Both the position numbers and the translations under genes were made by a program. 52,634 nt of DNA from an uncultured Eubacteriales bacterium (lineage in GTDB: Bacteria; Bacillota; Clostridia; Lachnospirales; Cellulosilyticaceae). The notes under the pieces are model-generated. The model had not been told where the DNA came from. It made no database searches and saw only the letters and a program-made list of their open reading frames with translations. Below are positions 34,704-43,508 of this stretch, one piece after another. Positions within the stretch are counted from its first letter, which is position 1. Each line of letters starts with the position of its first letter. The DNA is taken from contig URVM01000024.1 of the NCBI GenBank assembly GCA_900551325.1, positions 1 through 52,634 of the forward strand, given 5' to 3'.

Positions 34704-36329
34704 TTAAAATGTGTATTCTAATTGTTGATGATTCACTTTTATTACTCTATCATACTGATGCATAGTATCTTTGAACATAACATGACTTACATTAATTACA
34801 GTTACATCTTCCAGTTCTAGAATGCTTCGTTCTATCTCTTTAGCTCTTTCCATATCTAGTGCAGCAAAGGCTTCATCTAAGAAGATAATACTTGCTTTTG
34901 CTAAAAGTCCTCTTGCAATAACTACTCTACTACGTTCTCCCCCTGAGATGTTTTTTCCATTATCATAGATCATGGTATCTAATCCGTTAGGTAATCCTTT
35001 TACAAAGTCAGCCAAACCTGCTTTATTTATAGCTTCTTCAATTTCTTCTTCCAAATAATCTTTATATAAAGTAATATTATTCCTTAAAGTATCCTCAAAA
35101 ATAAATACTTGTTGCTCCACATTAGCTACTTGTCGGAAGAAGTCCTTTTTCTTAATATCCTTTAAATCACGTCCATCCACAAAAATACTACCTTCTGTAG
35201 GGTTAAAGTATTTTCTAAGGAGTTTAAGTAAAGTAGACTTTCCTCCACCACTAGGTCCTACTATAAGGTATTTACCACCTTTTTTTATGTCCAAATCTAC
35301 ATTCTTTAAAATATAATCATTTTCCTCATAGCCAAAGCTTACTCCCTTTAAACTAATACCTTCTTCAAATTTAGGCATATCTAATGTTTCTTCGTAAGTA
35401 TCTTCATTTTTAAGAGTTTCTTCTATCTTCTTTAAAAGATCTTTAACTGTAAAAATTTTAGGTAATTGCTCAGATAAACTCATAACTGGCCACATAATTT
35501 TTTGCATACTTTGAACTACTAAGAACGCTCCACCTACAGTAATTATCCCCTTTATTGACATATAGCCACTTACAGCAAGGATTGCATACATCATTAAACT
35601 AATCATTCCATTTTCAGCAGCTTGAATATAGGATAAAATCTTATCAATTACATATCCCTTTTCTTGCACTTGTTCACTTTTCTTATTAAAACTTTCTTGT
35701 ACTCGTTCTGTTAAATTATTACTCTTAATAATATGAAAAGCTGATAGCATTTCTTTTGTATAAGAAGTATACCCTTCAAATAAATTACTTCTCTCGTTCA
35801 TATGTTTAGAAACGGGTTTTGAAGTAATCATAGAAAATATAATCATAAGCCCAATAATAGCTATAGCTACTAGAATCACCCATGGTGATACGATGCATAA
35901 CATCCAAACTCCTGCTGCAAAATTTCCAATACACAATCCTATTTCAAACAAACTATCTACTAAATTTACTTCAAGTAAGTTAAAGTCATTTGTTAAACAA
36001 GATATATACTTAGCATTATTTTCTTTATGAAATTCACTTATATTTTTATTGAAAATCCCTTTAACATAATAGGTCTTAATACTTAAATTAGCTTTACGTT
36101 TATATATGGCCCTCGTTACAGCCACCAATAAACAAAGGGGTACTAAACTGGCTGCAACTATAACTAACTCTATAGCTACACCTTTAAAGTTAGTCATATC
36201 TCCACTTAATCCTATATCCATCAAATCCATCATTTTTACAAAACTGTAAGAATCCATAAAAGCTAGTATAGTTGCACATAGTATAGCTACTATGTAATAA
36301 GGTACTACTTTCATACATTGCTTTAGCAT
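34704..36329 (-). CDS. ABC exporter half-transporter (permease plus ATPase)
   Basis: The 541-residue type-IV ABC exporter half has six membrane helices (about 1-300) and a nucleotide-binding domain. The latter shows Walker A VGPSGGGKST, signature ISGGERSRVVIARG, Walker B IIFLDEAFAALD and H-loop VSHVMF. The catalytic Glu is present. It overlaps the preceding half-transporter gene by seven bases, so a heterodimer is very likely. There is no C39 peptidase domain and no visible precursor peptide gene. The substrate is unknown. Confidence 0.9.
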   Translation of the reverse strand: MLKQCMKVVPYYIVAILCATILAFMDSYSFVKMMDLMDIGLSGDMTNFKGVAIELVIVAASLVPLCLLVAVTRAIYKRKANLSIKTYYVKGIFNKNISEFHKENNAKYISCLTNDFNLLEVNLVDSLFEIGLCIGNFAAGVWMLCIVSPWVILVAIAIIGLMIIFSMITSKPVSKHMNERSNLFEGYTSYTKEMLSAFHIIKSNNLTERVQESFNKKSEQVQEKGYVIDKILSYIQAAENGMISLMMYAILAVSGYMSIKGIITVGGAFLVVQSMQKIMWPVMSLSEQLPKIFTVKDLLKKIEETLKNEDTYEETLDMPKFEEGISLKGVSFGYEENDYILKNVDLDIKKGGKYLIVGPSGGGKSTLLKLLRKYFNPTEGSIFVDGRDLKDIKKKDFFRQVANVEQQVFIFEDTLRNNITLYKDYLEEEIEEAINKAGLADFVKGLPNGLDTMIYDNGKNISGGERSRVVIARGLLAKASIIFLDEAFAALDMERAKEIERSILELEDVTVINVSHVMFKDTMHQYDRVIKVNHQQLEYTF

Positions 36330-37969
36330 ACAACTACCTCCCCAAAATAAGACCTTGTGTCATACACATTCACTCGCCCATTTTTTAATTCTAATACATA
36401 GTCATAGTTAGTAGTTACTCCCTCATAATAACGATGACTAATGGCTACTACCGTACAGTCTAAATTCAATATTTCTTGTTCTATCTGTTTTCCAATATCT
36501 TCATTAAGTGCAGAAGTACCTTCATCAACAAAAAGAAGTTCGGCTTCTTTAACAATTGCTCTTGCAATAGAAATTCTTTGACGTTGTCCTCCAGAAAGAT
36601 TTTTTCCATTTTCTAAAAGCACTGTGTCTAGACCTTCTGCTTGTTCCTCTATTAAATCCATTAATCCAGCTTTTCTACACGCCTCTAGCACTAAACCTTC
36701 ATCTTTATCCTTATAAAGACAAATATTATTTCTAATAGTATCCTCAAACAAAAATACATCTTGATATACAAAGGCTACTTTATTATTAAAATCTCTTTCT
36801 TCAATTTGTGCATAGTCTTTTCCATCTACTAGAATTTTACCTTCGTATTCATCATAAATCATAGCTAAAAGCTTCATTAAAGTAGATTTTCCTGCACCAC
36901 TTACACCTTTAATTAAATATTTTTTTCCTTTTTCTATCTTAAAACTTGCTTCTTTTAAAATAGTTTGTTCTCCGTAATTAAAGCTTAAGTTTTCAACTTG
37001 AATATCTGTATTAAATTGAAAAGGTATATTCTTTCCTTCTAGTTTCTCTCCACTTTCTTCAGTGGCAGTAATCTTATCATAAATACGTATAGATGACTTA
37101 ATTACATTCATCCTTGGTAATACTTCAACCAATGGGAATATAAGACTGCTACATAGTTGTACTACTAACATAACCTTAGTAAATCCCATAGATTCTATAT
37201 TGGCACCACCATATATTACTACACCAATAAGTACAATATAACTTACAAACATTATTAAACTCTTTTGTTGCTCACTAAATATATTAAAAACCACTTTTCT
37301 CTTTTCTACACGATTAATAGAATCTAAACTTTTATCTAGAAATTTATTCTCTATTCCATTTAATTTCAGTATTTCAAGACCATTGAATGTGTTAGCAATT
37401 TCTACTGTAAGTTGCTCATTTCTTTTAGATATTTCTTCTTGTAACTCTTCTGTTTTACCTGTAAACAGCTTGGAAAATAAAAACATACCTGTAGAAACTA
37501 GAGTCATTACTATACCTAATTTAAAATCCATAAAGTAGAGAATAACTAGGCATACTACATACATCCCACCAGAAAAAATAACATTAAGAAGATTTACAAA
37601 AAAGTTATTTTCAAAGGTATTAATATCATTGATTAAATGTGACATATACACTTCTTTAGATTGCTTACTAAAATCCTTATAGGAGATATTAATAATCTTA
37701 TTAAAGGCTTGCTGCCTAATCTCTAATAAAATATTTTTCATAAACCCAATACGCATCAGTCTACTTATAATATGAAGCCCTCCTGCAACAATAGCCGCCA
37801 ATATAGATAACACGACTAAAACCTTAAAATATCTCATATCTTTCTTTTCTACCCCACCAAACATCATAGAAAAAAGACCCATACGAATAAGTGAATCTAT
37901 AACTGGCAAGAAACACGCTAATACATATATAGCAAACTGCCCCTTTTTCTTCATTAATAATTCTTTCAA
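36323..37969 (-). CDS. ABC exporter half-transporter, partner with altered D-loop
   Basis: The 548-residue protein has a six-helix membrane domain and an ATPase domain: Walker A GVSGAGKST, Q-loop AFVYQDVFLFED, signature LSGGQRQRISIARA, Walker B LLFVDEGTSALN and H-loop ISHRYY. The D-loop reads SALN instead of SALD, while the catalytic Glu remains, so the two sites of the heterodimer differ. The start is TTG at 37969 with GGGGGAG upstream; no better start exists nearby. It is first in the unit, behind a promoter flanked by two identical 13-bp elements. Confidence 0.9.
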   Translation of the reverse strand: MKELLMKKKGQFAIYVLACFLPVIDSLIRMGLFSMMFGGVEKKDMRYFKVLVVLSILAAIVAGGLHIISRLMRIGFMKNILLEIRQQAFNKIINISYKDFSKQSKEVYMSHLINDINTFENNFFVNLLNVIFSGGMYVVCLVILYFMDFKLGIVMTLVSTGMFLFSKLFTGKTEELQEEISKRNEQLTVEIANTFNGLEILKLNGIENKFLDKSLDSINRVEKRKVVFNIFSEQQKSLIMFVSYIVLIGVVIYGGANIESMGFTKVMLVVQLCSSLIFPLVEVLPRMNVIKSSIRIYDKITATEESGEKLEGKNIPFQFNTDIQVENLSFNYGEQTILKEASFKIEKGKKYLIKGVSGAGKSTLMKLLAMIYDEYEGKILVDGKDYAQIEERDFNNKVAFVYQDVFLFEDTIRNNICLYKDKDEGLVLEACRKAGLMDLIEEQAEGLDTVLLENGKNLSGGQRQRISIARAIVKEAELLFVDEGTSALNEDIGKQIEQEILNLDCTVVAISHRYYEGVTTNYDYVLELKNGRVNVYDTRSYFGEVVVC

Positions 37970-38012
37970 TTTTACTCCCCCTTAATTTTCAAACATTTAA
38001 TAATATAGAATC

Positions 38013-38041
38013 ATTTTAAAGTAACATTGTTTTATTGTCAA
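38013..38041 (-). promoter_or_regulatory. promoter of the ABC exporter operon
   Basis: On the minus strand TTGACA (38036-38041) lies 17 bases from TAAAAT (38013-38018). One 13-bp repeat (38021-38033) fills the spacer; the other (38051-38063) lies just upstream of the -35 box. Confidence 0.75.
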
Positions 38042-38063
38042 TATGTATTTGTAACATTGTTTT
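38021..38063. promoter_or_regulatory. pair of operator-like repeats GTAACATTGTTTT
   Basis: The 13-base sequence GTAACATTGTTTT occurs twice, at 38021-38033 and 38051-38063, exactly 30 bp apart (about three helical turns). Each contains the perfect small dyad AACA-T-TGTT. They bracket the -35 box, ideal for a repressor that blocks RNA polymerase. Confidence 0.65.
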
Positions 38064-38115
38064 GCATTTTCTTATTAGACTCTATACGTAATATAAATAA
38101 ATCTTTTTATACAAC

Positions 38116-38154
38116 AAAAGGATGTCACAAAATTTAATTTCGTGACATCCTTTT
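38116..38154 (-). terminator. terminator of msrA
   Basis: The perfect stem AAAAGGATGTCAC (38116-38128) with GTGACATCCTTTT (38142-38154) and a 13-base loop lies just past the msrA stop. On the minus strand the T-run is short (TTTTGTTGT). Confidence 0.75.
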
Positions 38155-38158
38155 ATTA

Positions 38159-38680
38159 TTATTCTTGATTCTCTATATAAGCTTTACGTCCTGATTCTTC
38201 ATACTCTTTAGCATAAGCTTCTGGATTTTTCTTATAATAATTCTGATGATAATCTTCTGCTAGATAAAAAGGTGCTACCGGGAGTACTTTAGTTACAATA
38301 GGTCTTTCATATTTGCCACTGGCTTCAAGTTCTTCTATATATGCCTTAGCCATTTGTTTTTGCTCTTCATCATGATAAAAAATAGCTGTTGTATAGCTTT
38401 CTCCCCTATCTATAAATTGACCTGCCTCATCTGTTGGATCAATGATTTGAAAGAAAATCTTTAGTAATTCTTTAAAGGTAATATATTTTTCATCAAAAGT
38501 AATCTCTACCGCTTCTCTATGCCCTGTTGTCTGAGATTTTATCATTTCATAAGTTGGATTTTCTACATGTCCTCCTGTATATCCTGATAAAACTTTTTTA
38601 ACCCCTTCATACTTATCAAAGGGCTTAATCATACACCAGAAACAGCCACCTGCAAAAGTAGCTTTTTTAATACTCTCCAT
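38159..38680 (-). CDS. msrA: peptide-methionine (S)-S-oxide reductase
   Basis: The 173-residue MsrA repairs oxidised methionine using thioredoxin. The catalytic motif is GGCFWC with nucleophile Cys13. Other family segments are SGYTGG, GHREAVEITF and AEDYHQNYY near the C-terminus, the last being part of the substrate pocket. GGAGAGG precedes the start. There is no fused MsrB domain. A thioredoxin gene is in the window at 49314-49631. Confidence 0.95.
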   Translation of the reverse strand: MESIKKATFAGGCFWCMIKPFDKYEGVKKVLSGYTGGHVENPTYEMIKSQTTGHREAVEITFDEKYITFKELLKIFFQIIDPTDEAGQFIDRGESYTTAIFYHDEEQKQMAKAYIEELEASGKYERPIVTKVLPVAPFYLAEDYHQNYYKKNPEAYAKEYEESGRKAYIENQE

Positions 38681-38741
38681 CTAACCCTCTCCTTTTATTT
38701 ATCATCTTTATCTTTTCTTTAATATGTATTTATACTTATCT

Positions 38742-39800
38742 CTATAACTCTTTTGTTTCTACAACTGGTTTTTTAAGAACACCCATCATTAGAGCTGCTA
38801 CTACTACCCCACTTATATAAGCTATTACAAACCCTAAAGGATTCTCCACTACTGGTAATATGAATATCCCACCATGAGGTGCTACTGAAGCACAGTTAAA
38901 AAGCATAGCTACTGCACCAGCTACTGCTGAACCTACTGTTACTGATGGCAGTACGCGAAGGGGATCTGCTGCTGCAAAAGATATAGCTCCCTCTGTAATA
39001 AAAGATGCTCCCAAAACATAATTTGTTAAACCAGCTTCTCTTTCCTTTGCAGTAAACTTACTTTTAAATAAGGTTGTTGCTAAAGCAATACTTGTAGCCG
39101 GTACCATTCCACCTATAATAGCTGCTGCCATTACGGAAGCATTACCAGCCTCTAGGCATACTACAGCAAACATGTAAGCACTTTTATTAAGTGGACCACC
39201 CATATCTACCGCCATCATAGCTGCTACAATAAGCCCTAAAAGTACTTTACTAGAATCACCCATACTTGTAAGTGACTGCGTAATCCATCCGTTAAGTGAT
39301 GCTACAGGTGGATTGACAATAAACATCATTATTCCACCTACTATAAAAAGACCAATTAAAGGATAAAGTAACATAACTTTAAGTCCCTCAAATGCCTTAG
39401 GAATAAACTTAAGCACTCTAGATAAAATTATAATCACATATCCACCAATAAATCCTGCTAAAAGTGCCCCTAAGAATCCAGATCCACTTTGTTGTGCCAT
39501 AACCCCACCAATAAATCCTGTTGCAAGGCCACTTGTTCCTGCAATACTTACTGCTATGTATCCTGCTAACATAGGTAGCATGAAGCCAAAGGCTAAATCT
39601 CCTATTTGTTTTAAGAAAGCGGCAAATGGCGTATTAGATCCAAAGTTAGATGGATTAATACTATAATCATCGAACAAAAATGCCAATGCCATTAAAAGCC
39701 CGCCTCCTATTACAAACGGTAGCATATGATTAATTCCATTCATCAAATGCTCATAAATTTGTTTCCCCAATGATTGTTTTGTAGTTATCTGTGTTTCCAT
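38742..39800 (-). CDS. PTS fructose-type EIIC permease domain, stand-alone
   Basis: The 352-residue protein has about 9-10 membrane helices and matches only the EIIC part of fructose-class permeases (N-terminal HLMNGINHMLPFVIGGGLLMALAF; MGGPLNKSAYMFAV; GASFITEGAISFAAADPLRVLP with the conserved Glu). The EIIA and EIIB domains found with FruA proteins are not fused and not nearby. It must use phosphocarriers made elsewhere, or it does not function as a classical PTS permease. GGGAGGAC precedes the ATG. Confidence 0.9.
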   Translation of the reverse strand: METQITTKQSLGKQIYEHLMNGINHMLPFVIGGGLLMALAFLFDDYSINPSNFGSNTPFAAFLKQIGDLAFGFMLPMLAGYIAVSIAGTSGLATGFIGGVMAQQSGSGFLGALLAGFIGGYVIIILSRVLKFIPKAFEGLKVMLLYPLIGLFIVGGIMMFIVNPPVASLNGWITQSLTSMGDSSKVLLGLIVAAMMAVDMGGPLNKSAYMFAVVCLEAGNASVMAAAIIGGMVPATSIALATTLFKSKFTAKEREAGLTNYVLGASFITEGAISFAAADPLRVLPSVTVGSAVAGAVAMLFNCASVAPHGGIFILPVVENPLGFVIAYISGVVVAALMMGVLKKPVVETKEL

Positions 39801-39833
39801 AGATGTCCTCCCTATTGTGTCATATGTATGCGT

Positions 39834-39868
39834 AAAAAAAGACTGTCCTATTAGGACAACCTTTTCTT
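39834..39868 (-). terminator. terminator overlapping the end of the AI-2E gene
   Basis: AAGGTTGTCC and GGACAGTCTT (minus strand) form an imperfect stem around a loop holding the gene's stop codon, followed by seven T residues. Confidence 0.65.
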
Positions 39869-41041
39869 ACTTTCTATTCTATCACTATATAGCCTATCTA
39901 GATACACTTTTATAAGTGCTGCTACTGGTACAGATGCAATCATCCCTACTCCACCAAAATAACTTCCTCCTATAAGTACAGAAATCAAAATCCATACAGG
40001 TAAAAGTCCCACTTGGTCACCTACAATTTTAGGCTGAATAATATTACCATCTATTTGTTGATATAAGAGTAAAAGTACTGCTCCCGTTAATCCCATTCCT
40101 ACACTAGTAAAAGAACCTAATATAAATGCAAGCCCTGATCCTACAATAGGACCTACATAAGGGATAACATTTGTTATTCCAGCTGCTACACCTATTAAAA
40201 TAGCAAAAGGATGTTTTATAAGCATCATCAGAACTACAGATACTCCCCCTACAATAGCAGAATCTAGTATTGTACCTAATAAGTATTTTCCTACTACATT
40301 ATCTAAGGTTTTAATAAAATCCTTAATACTTTCTTTTGTTTTAGGTTTAAATACTATAGTTCCCACTTTATCTACCCCAGCAAAAAGTACTTCTTTATCC
40401 TTTAAGAAGTAGAAAGTTAATATGACGGTTACAACAAAGTCTACAACAAAGGAACTAAAAGAAGATATGAATCCACCAATTCCACCTAGTATCCACTGTC
40501 CACCATTAATTAAAACTTCCCTAATATAGTTAAATACATCTTGTGGTATTAAAGTGTTAAACTCATCTACATTTAATGAAGCTAAGAAATTCCCTATTTC
40601 TTTCATCCATAAATTAAACTGTGCTTCTAACTTTGGTAAAGATGCGATTAAAATACTAATATTTTCTAAGAAAGGTGGCAATATAAAGTTAATCAACATT
40701 ATAATCAGTCCAATAACTATTAAAAAGACTGCTGTTACACTTAGAAGTCTTATCCACCCTTTATTCTTTTCTTTATTTCTTTTAGGAAGGGCTCTATCTA
40801 ATCCATAATTTAGCCATTTCTCTATAAACTGCACAGGATAATATAGCAAATACGCACTAGCAAATGCATATATAACTGGTGAAATAATTTCTATAAATTG
40901 CTTTATATAAGCCCAACTTGAACTTACTACATCTGTACTGTTACTAATAATTTTAAAGGCAATCATTAAAATGATTCCCACAATAATTGTTGCAATACCT
41001 AGAGGTACATATTTCCTACAAGCCTTAAGCTTTTCGAGCAT
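39851..41041 (-). CDS. AI-2E family transporter (PerM-like)
   Basis: The 396-residue membrane protein belongs to the PF01594 family, whose members include TqsA and sodium/proton antiporters. It has seven or eight helices in the family pattern: two at the N-terminus (FIEIISPVIYAFASAYLLYYP), a long extracytoplasmic helical insert (about 130-185), and the conserved C-terminal core (PYVGPIVGSG; QQIDGNIIQPKIVGDQVGLLPVWIL). The substrate is unknown. I chose the ATG at 41041 with GAAAGGAA upstream. It is similar in layout to the protein at 48031-49275. Confidence 0.9.
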   Translation of the reverse strand: MLEKLKACRKYVPLGIATIIVGIILMIAFKIISNSTDVVSSSWAYIKQFIEIISPVIYAFASAYLLYYPVQFIEKWLNYGLDRALPKRNKEKNKGWIRLLSVTAVFLIVIGLIIMLINFILPPFLENISILIASLPKLEAQFNLWMKEIGNFLASLNVDEFNTLIPQDVFNYIREVLINGGQWILGGIGGFISSFSSFVVDFVVTVILTFYFLKDKEVLFAGVDKVGTIVFKPKTKESIKDFIKTLDNVVGKYLLGTILDSAIVGGVSVVLMMLIKHPFAILIGVAAGITNVIPYVGPIVGSGLAFILGSFTSVGMGLTGAVLLLLYQQIDGNIIQPKIVGDQVGLLPVWILISVLIGGSYFGGVGMIASVPVAALIKVYLDRLYSDRIESKKRLS

Positions 41042-41085
41042 ATATATGTTTCCTTTCAAGTATAAATTTCTAACTTCTATAGAGG

Positions 41086-42042
41086 TTAATATTCTTTTTC
41101 AATCCACTCTATATTCATTAGTTGATCCTGTACTTTTGTTTCGCAAATAGTTGGATCGATAGTTTCTTCATGCGCAATAGTTAAAAGAGACATAGTATTT
41201 GCAAACTTCACTGTATCTTTTATATTTTTACTATGCATATAACCATAACCAATTCCTGCAACAAAAGCATCTCCTGCACCTGTTACATTTACCACTTTTG
41301 CTTCACTCGCTTTTACAATTCCTTCGTTTACACCATCATGGTAGTAAATTCCTTCACAGTCTAAGCTAATAAATACCTTTTGAACACCTAAATTTCTAAA
41401 GTAATTACCAGCTTCTCTTACTGCACCTTCATTACATAATTCAAACCCACATAATACTTCTGCCTCATAACGATTTGGTTTAATCGTATGTACATAAGGC
41501 AATAAGTGTTTTACTTTACTTGCCCTAGCTGCTGATACAGGGTCTAATATAATATTAGTGTATTTAGAAAAGTTCTTTACGATATACTCTGTAATTTCAG
41601 GGTTGTCTGCATCAAGAATAACATATTCCGCATTTTTAATAAGCTCGCTTTTAGAATCAATAAATTCCTCTGTAAATAAGCTAGCAATACTAATATCAAC
41701 TACAGCGGATACCATTTCCCCATGTTCATCTAGTACAGCAATGTAAGTTGGTGTAGAGGCTCCTTCTATAATTAATGAATCACTCATATCAAAATTCATT
41801 TTTTTAGCATGCTCTCGTAAGCCTTTTCCTCTTTCATCGTCTCCTAATATAGAGATAAATTTAGTATTTATGCCTACTCTTGCCATATTCTCAGCAATAT
41901 TACGACACACGCCTCCATAAGACATCTTAATCGTTCCAGGGTTAGAATCATAAGGTCTATAGTTTTGATGGGTAAATCCAAAAATGTCACAAATAGACAT
42001 GCCGAAAACAAGTATATAAGGTTCTTTTTGCTGCGTCATCAT
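41086..42042 (-). CDS. psuK: PfkB-family kinase, probable pseudouridine kinase
   Basis: The 318-residue ribokinase-like protein has the substrate-side motifs DSNPGTIKMSYGGVCRNIAE (32-51), which are close to those I recall for PsuK/YeiC. IKPNRYEAEVL (about 187-197) and the ATP/anion-hole motif NVTGAGDAF with catalytic Asp258 complete the fold. PsuK phosphorylates pseudouridine for breakdown. The partner glycosidase psuG is not beside it, so another nucleoside or sugar substrate is possible. AAGGA precedes the start. Confidence 0.78.
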   Translation of the reverse strand: MMTQQKEPYILVFGMSICDIFGFTHQNYRPYDSNPGTIKMSYGGVCRNIAENMARVGINTKFISILGDDERGKGLREHAKKMNFDMSDSLIIEGASTPTYIAVLDEHGEMVSAVVDISIASLFTEEFIDSKSELIKNAEYVILDADNPEITEYIVKNFSKYTNIILDPVSAARASKVKHLLPYVHTIKPNRYEAEVLCGFELCNEGAVREAGNYFRNLGVQKVFISLDCEGIYYHDGVNEGIVKASEAKVVNVTGAGDAFVAGIGYGYMHSKNIKDTVKFANTMSLLTIAHEETIDPTICETKVQDQLMNIEWIEKEY

Positions 42043-42120
42043 TCTTTCTTCCTTTTCATTTTAATTGATTTATGCTATTTTATCATACTCCTACGTATAT
42101 TTCATGCCTCTTAATAATTT

Positions 42121-42738
42121 TTAAATTTTGTAATTTTTTACAGGCTTATCTCTAAATGTATATAAAACGTCTCCTAATAAATGAGCCTCTTCCATATCAT
42201 GTGTAATAAGTATAGTCGTTCTTTTTTCTTCTTTTAGCATTTCCTTAATTTTAGTAATTACTCGCATCTTCAACTCGTAATCCAGTCCTTTAAAAGGTTC
42301 ATCTAATATTAGGATATGACTTGTATAAGCTAAGGCTCTTGCTAGAGATACCCTTCTTTGCATACCTCCACTTAGAGCACTTATTTTATAGTCCTTGTAT
42401 TCCCATAATTCTACAAGTTCAAGCGCATTTTGGATTTGCTTTGTCATTTCATCTTCATTCATATAAGATTTTAAAACAAAAGCTATATTATTATACACAT
42501 CTAACCATTTTATAAGACGATCTTCTTGAAAAACCGCAGCAATATTTTTGTTTTCTAATCCTAGTATTTGTCCTTTCTCATACTTTTCTATTCCTAATAG
42601 TATACGAATTAAAGTAGTTTTACCACTTCCTGATGAACCTAATAAAGCAGTGACTTTTCCTTCTTCAAATTCGATTTCAAAATCTTTGTAAAGATAATCT
42701 TCCCCGTAACTTTTACAAAGCCCTTTAATTTCTATCAT
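42121..42738 (-). CDS. NitT/TauT-family ABC transporter ATPase
   Basis: The 205-residue protein is shorter than the usual 240-260 residues, mainly at the C-terminus, but has all the motifs: Walker A LLGSSGSGKTT (about 32-42), Q-loop VFQEDRLIKWLDV, signature LSGGMQRRVSLARA, Walker B ILILDEPFKGLD and H-loop ITHDM. It works with the permease and binding protein encoded just upstream. The QEDRLxxWxxV segment is a mark of the nitrate/sulfonate/thiamin-precursor importer group. Confidence 0.9.
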   Translation of the reverse strand: MIEIKGLCKSYGEDYLYKDFEIEFEEGKVTALLGSSGSGKTTLIRILLGIEKYEKGQILGLENKNIAAVFQEDRLIKWLDVYNNIAFVLKSYMNEDEMTKQIQNALELVELWEYKDYKISALSGGMQRRVSLARALAYTSHILILDEPFKGLDYELKMRVITKIKEMLKEEKRTTILITHDMEEAHLLGDVLYTFRDKPVKNYKI

Positions 42739-42755
42739 TGATTACACCACCTTAC

Positions 42756-43508
42756 TTATTCCTTCTTTTGAAGTAGGTACTTTATACTACTTTCACAGAA
42801 ACTACTTAAAACAACAATAACCACTACCCATGCAAATAAAGCTTCTGTTTCCAAGTAGGATTTTGCACTCAGAAGATTATATCCCATAGAATAGGTAGGT
42901 ACAGCTAATACTTCTGCTGCAACAACCACCTTCCATCCAAGTCCTATTATCATACAAAGTGCCGCATCTAAATAGGGTTTAACTTGGGGTATATAAAGTT
43001 CCTTAATAATAACTAGAGTTTTTACTTTAAACACTTTAGACATTTCTATAAGTTCTTGATCTACACTCTTAAACCCTTTTAATACATTTGTGTATACTAC
43101 TGGGTAACACATCAAAAAACATACAAAAATGGGTACAGTATTTTTAGTAAACCATAAAAGAGCAAGTATAATGATTGCCATAACAGGTGTACTCTTTAAC
43201 AATGTCATGAAAGGCTCCATAAGCTCTTCTATAGGTTTTATTAAACAGGCTACAAGTCCTGTCCCAATTCCTAACAAACTAGAAATTATAATACCTACCC
43301 CTACTCGGTAGAAAGTTAAAAGTACATTATAATAAAAGTCTGCTTCTTTCATCATCTCTATAAGTTTTCTAAAAGTTGCATATGGGGAAGGTATTAATAT
43401 ATCCTTCCCCACCACATAGTACATACATTCCCATACTACAATCCATATAGAAATAACGATTAACTTTCTTATAATCTTTCTATTATTAATAACTGTAGAA
43501 ACCTTCAT
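42756..43508 (-). CDS. NitT/TauT-family ABC transporter permease
   Basis: The 250-residue protein has about six membrane helices. Its coupling loop is KGFKSVDQELIEMSKVFKVK (about 143-162) and the tail includes GLGWKVVVAAEVLAVP, both diagnostic of SsuC/TauC/ThiX-type permeases. GGAGGAAAG lies inside the end of the binding-protein gene, with a 23-base overlap, so translation is coupled. The substrate is unknown. Confidence 0.92.
   Translation of the reverse strand: MKVSTVINNRKIIRKLIVISIWIVVWECMYYVVGKDILIPSPYATFRKLIEMMKEADFYYNVLLTFYRVGVGIIISSLLGIGTGLVACLIKPIEELMEPFMTLLKSTPVMAIIILALLWFTKNTVPIFVCFLMCYPVVYTNVLKGFKSVDQELIEMSKVFKVKTLVIIKELYIPQVKPYLDAALCMIIGLGWKVVVAAEVLAVPTYSMGYNLLSAKSYLETEALFAWVVVIVVLSSFCESSIKYLLQKKE

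Noticed and set aside
34704..38063. ABC exporter considered as part of a bacteriocin or lanthipeptide cluster
   Set aside because: No C39 peptidase domain, no modification enzyme and no small double-glycine precursor ORF was found nearby.
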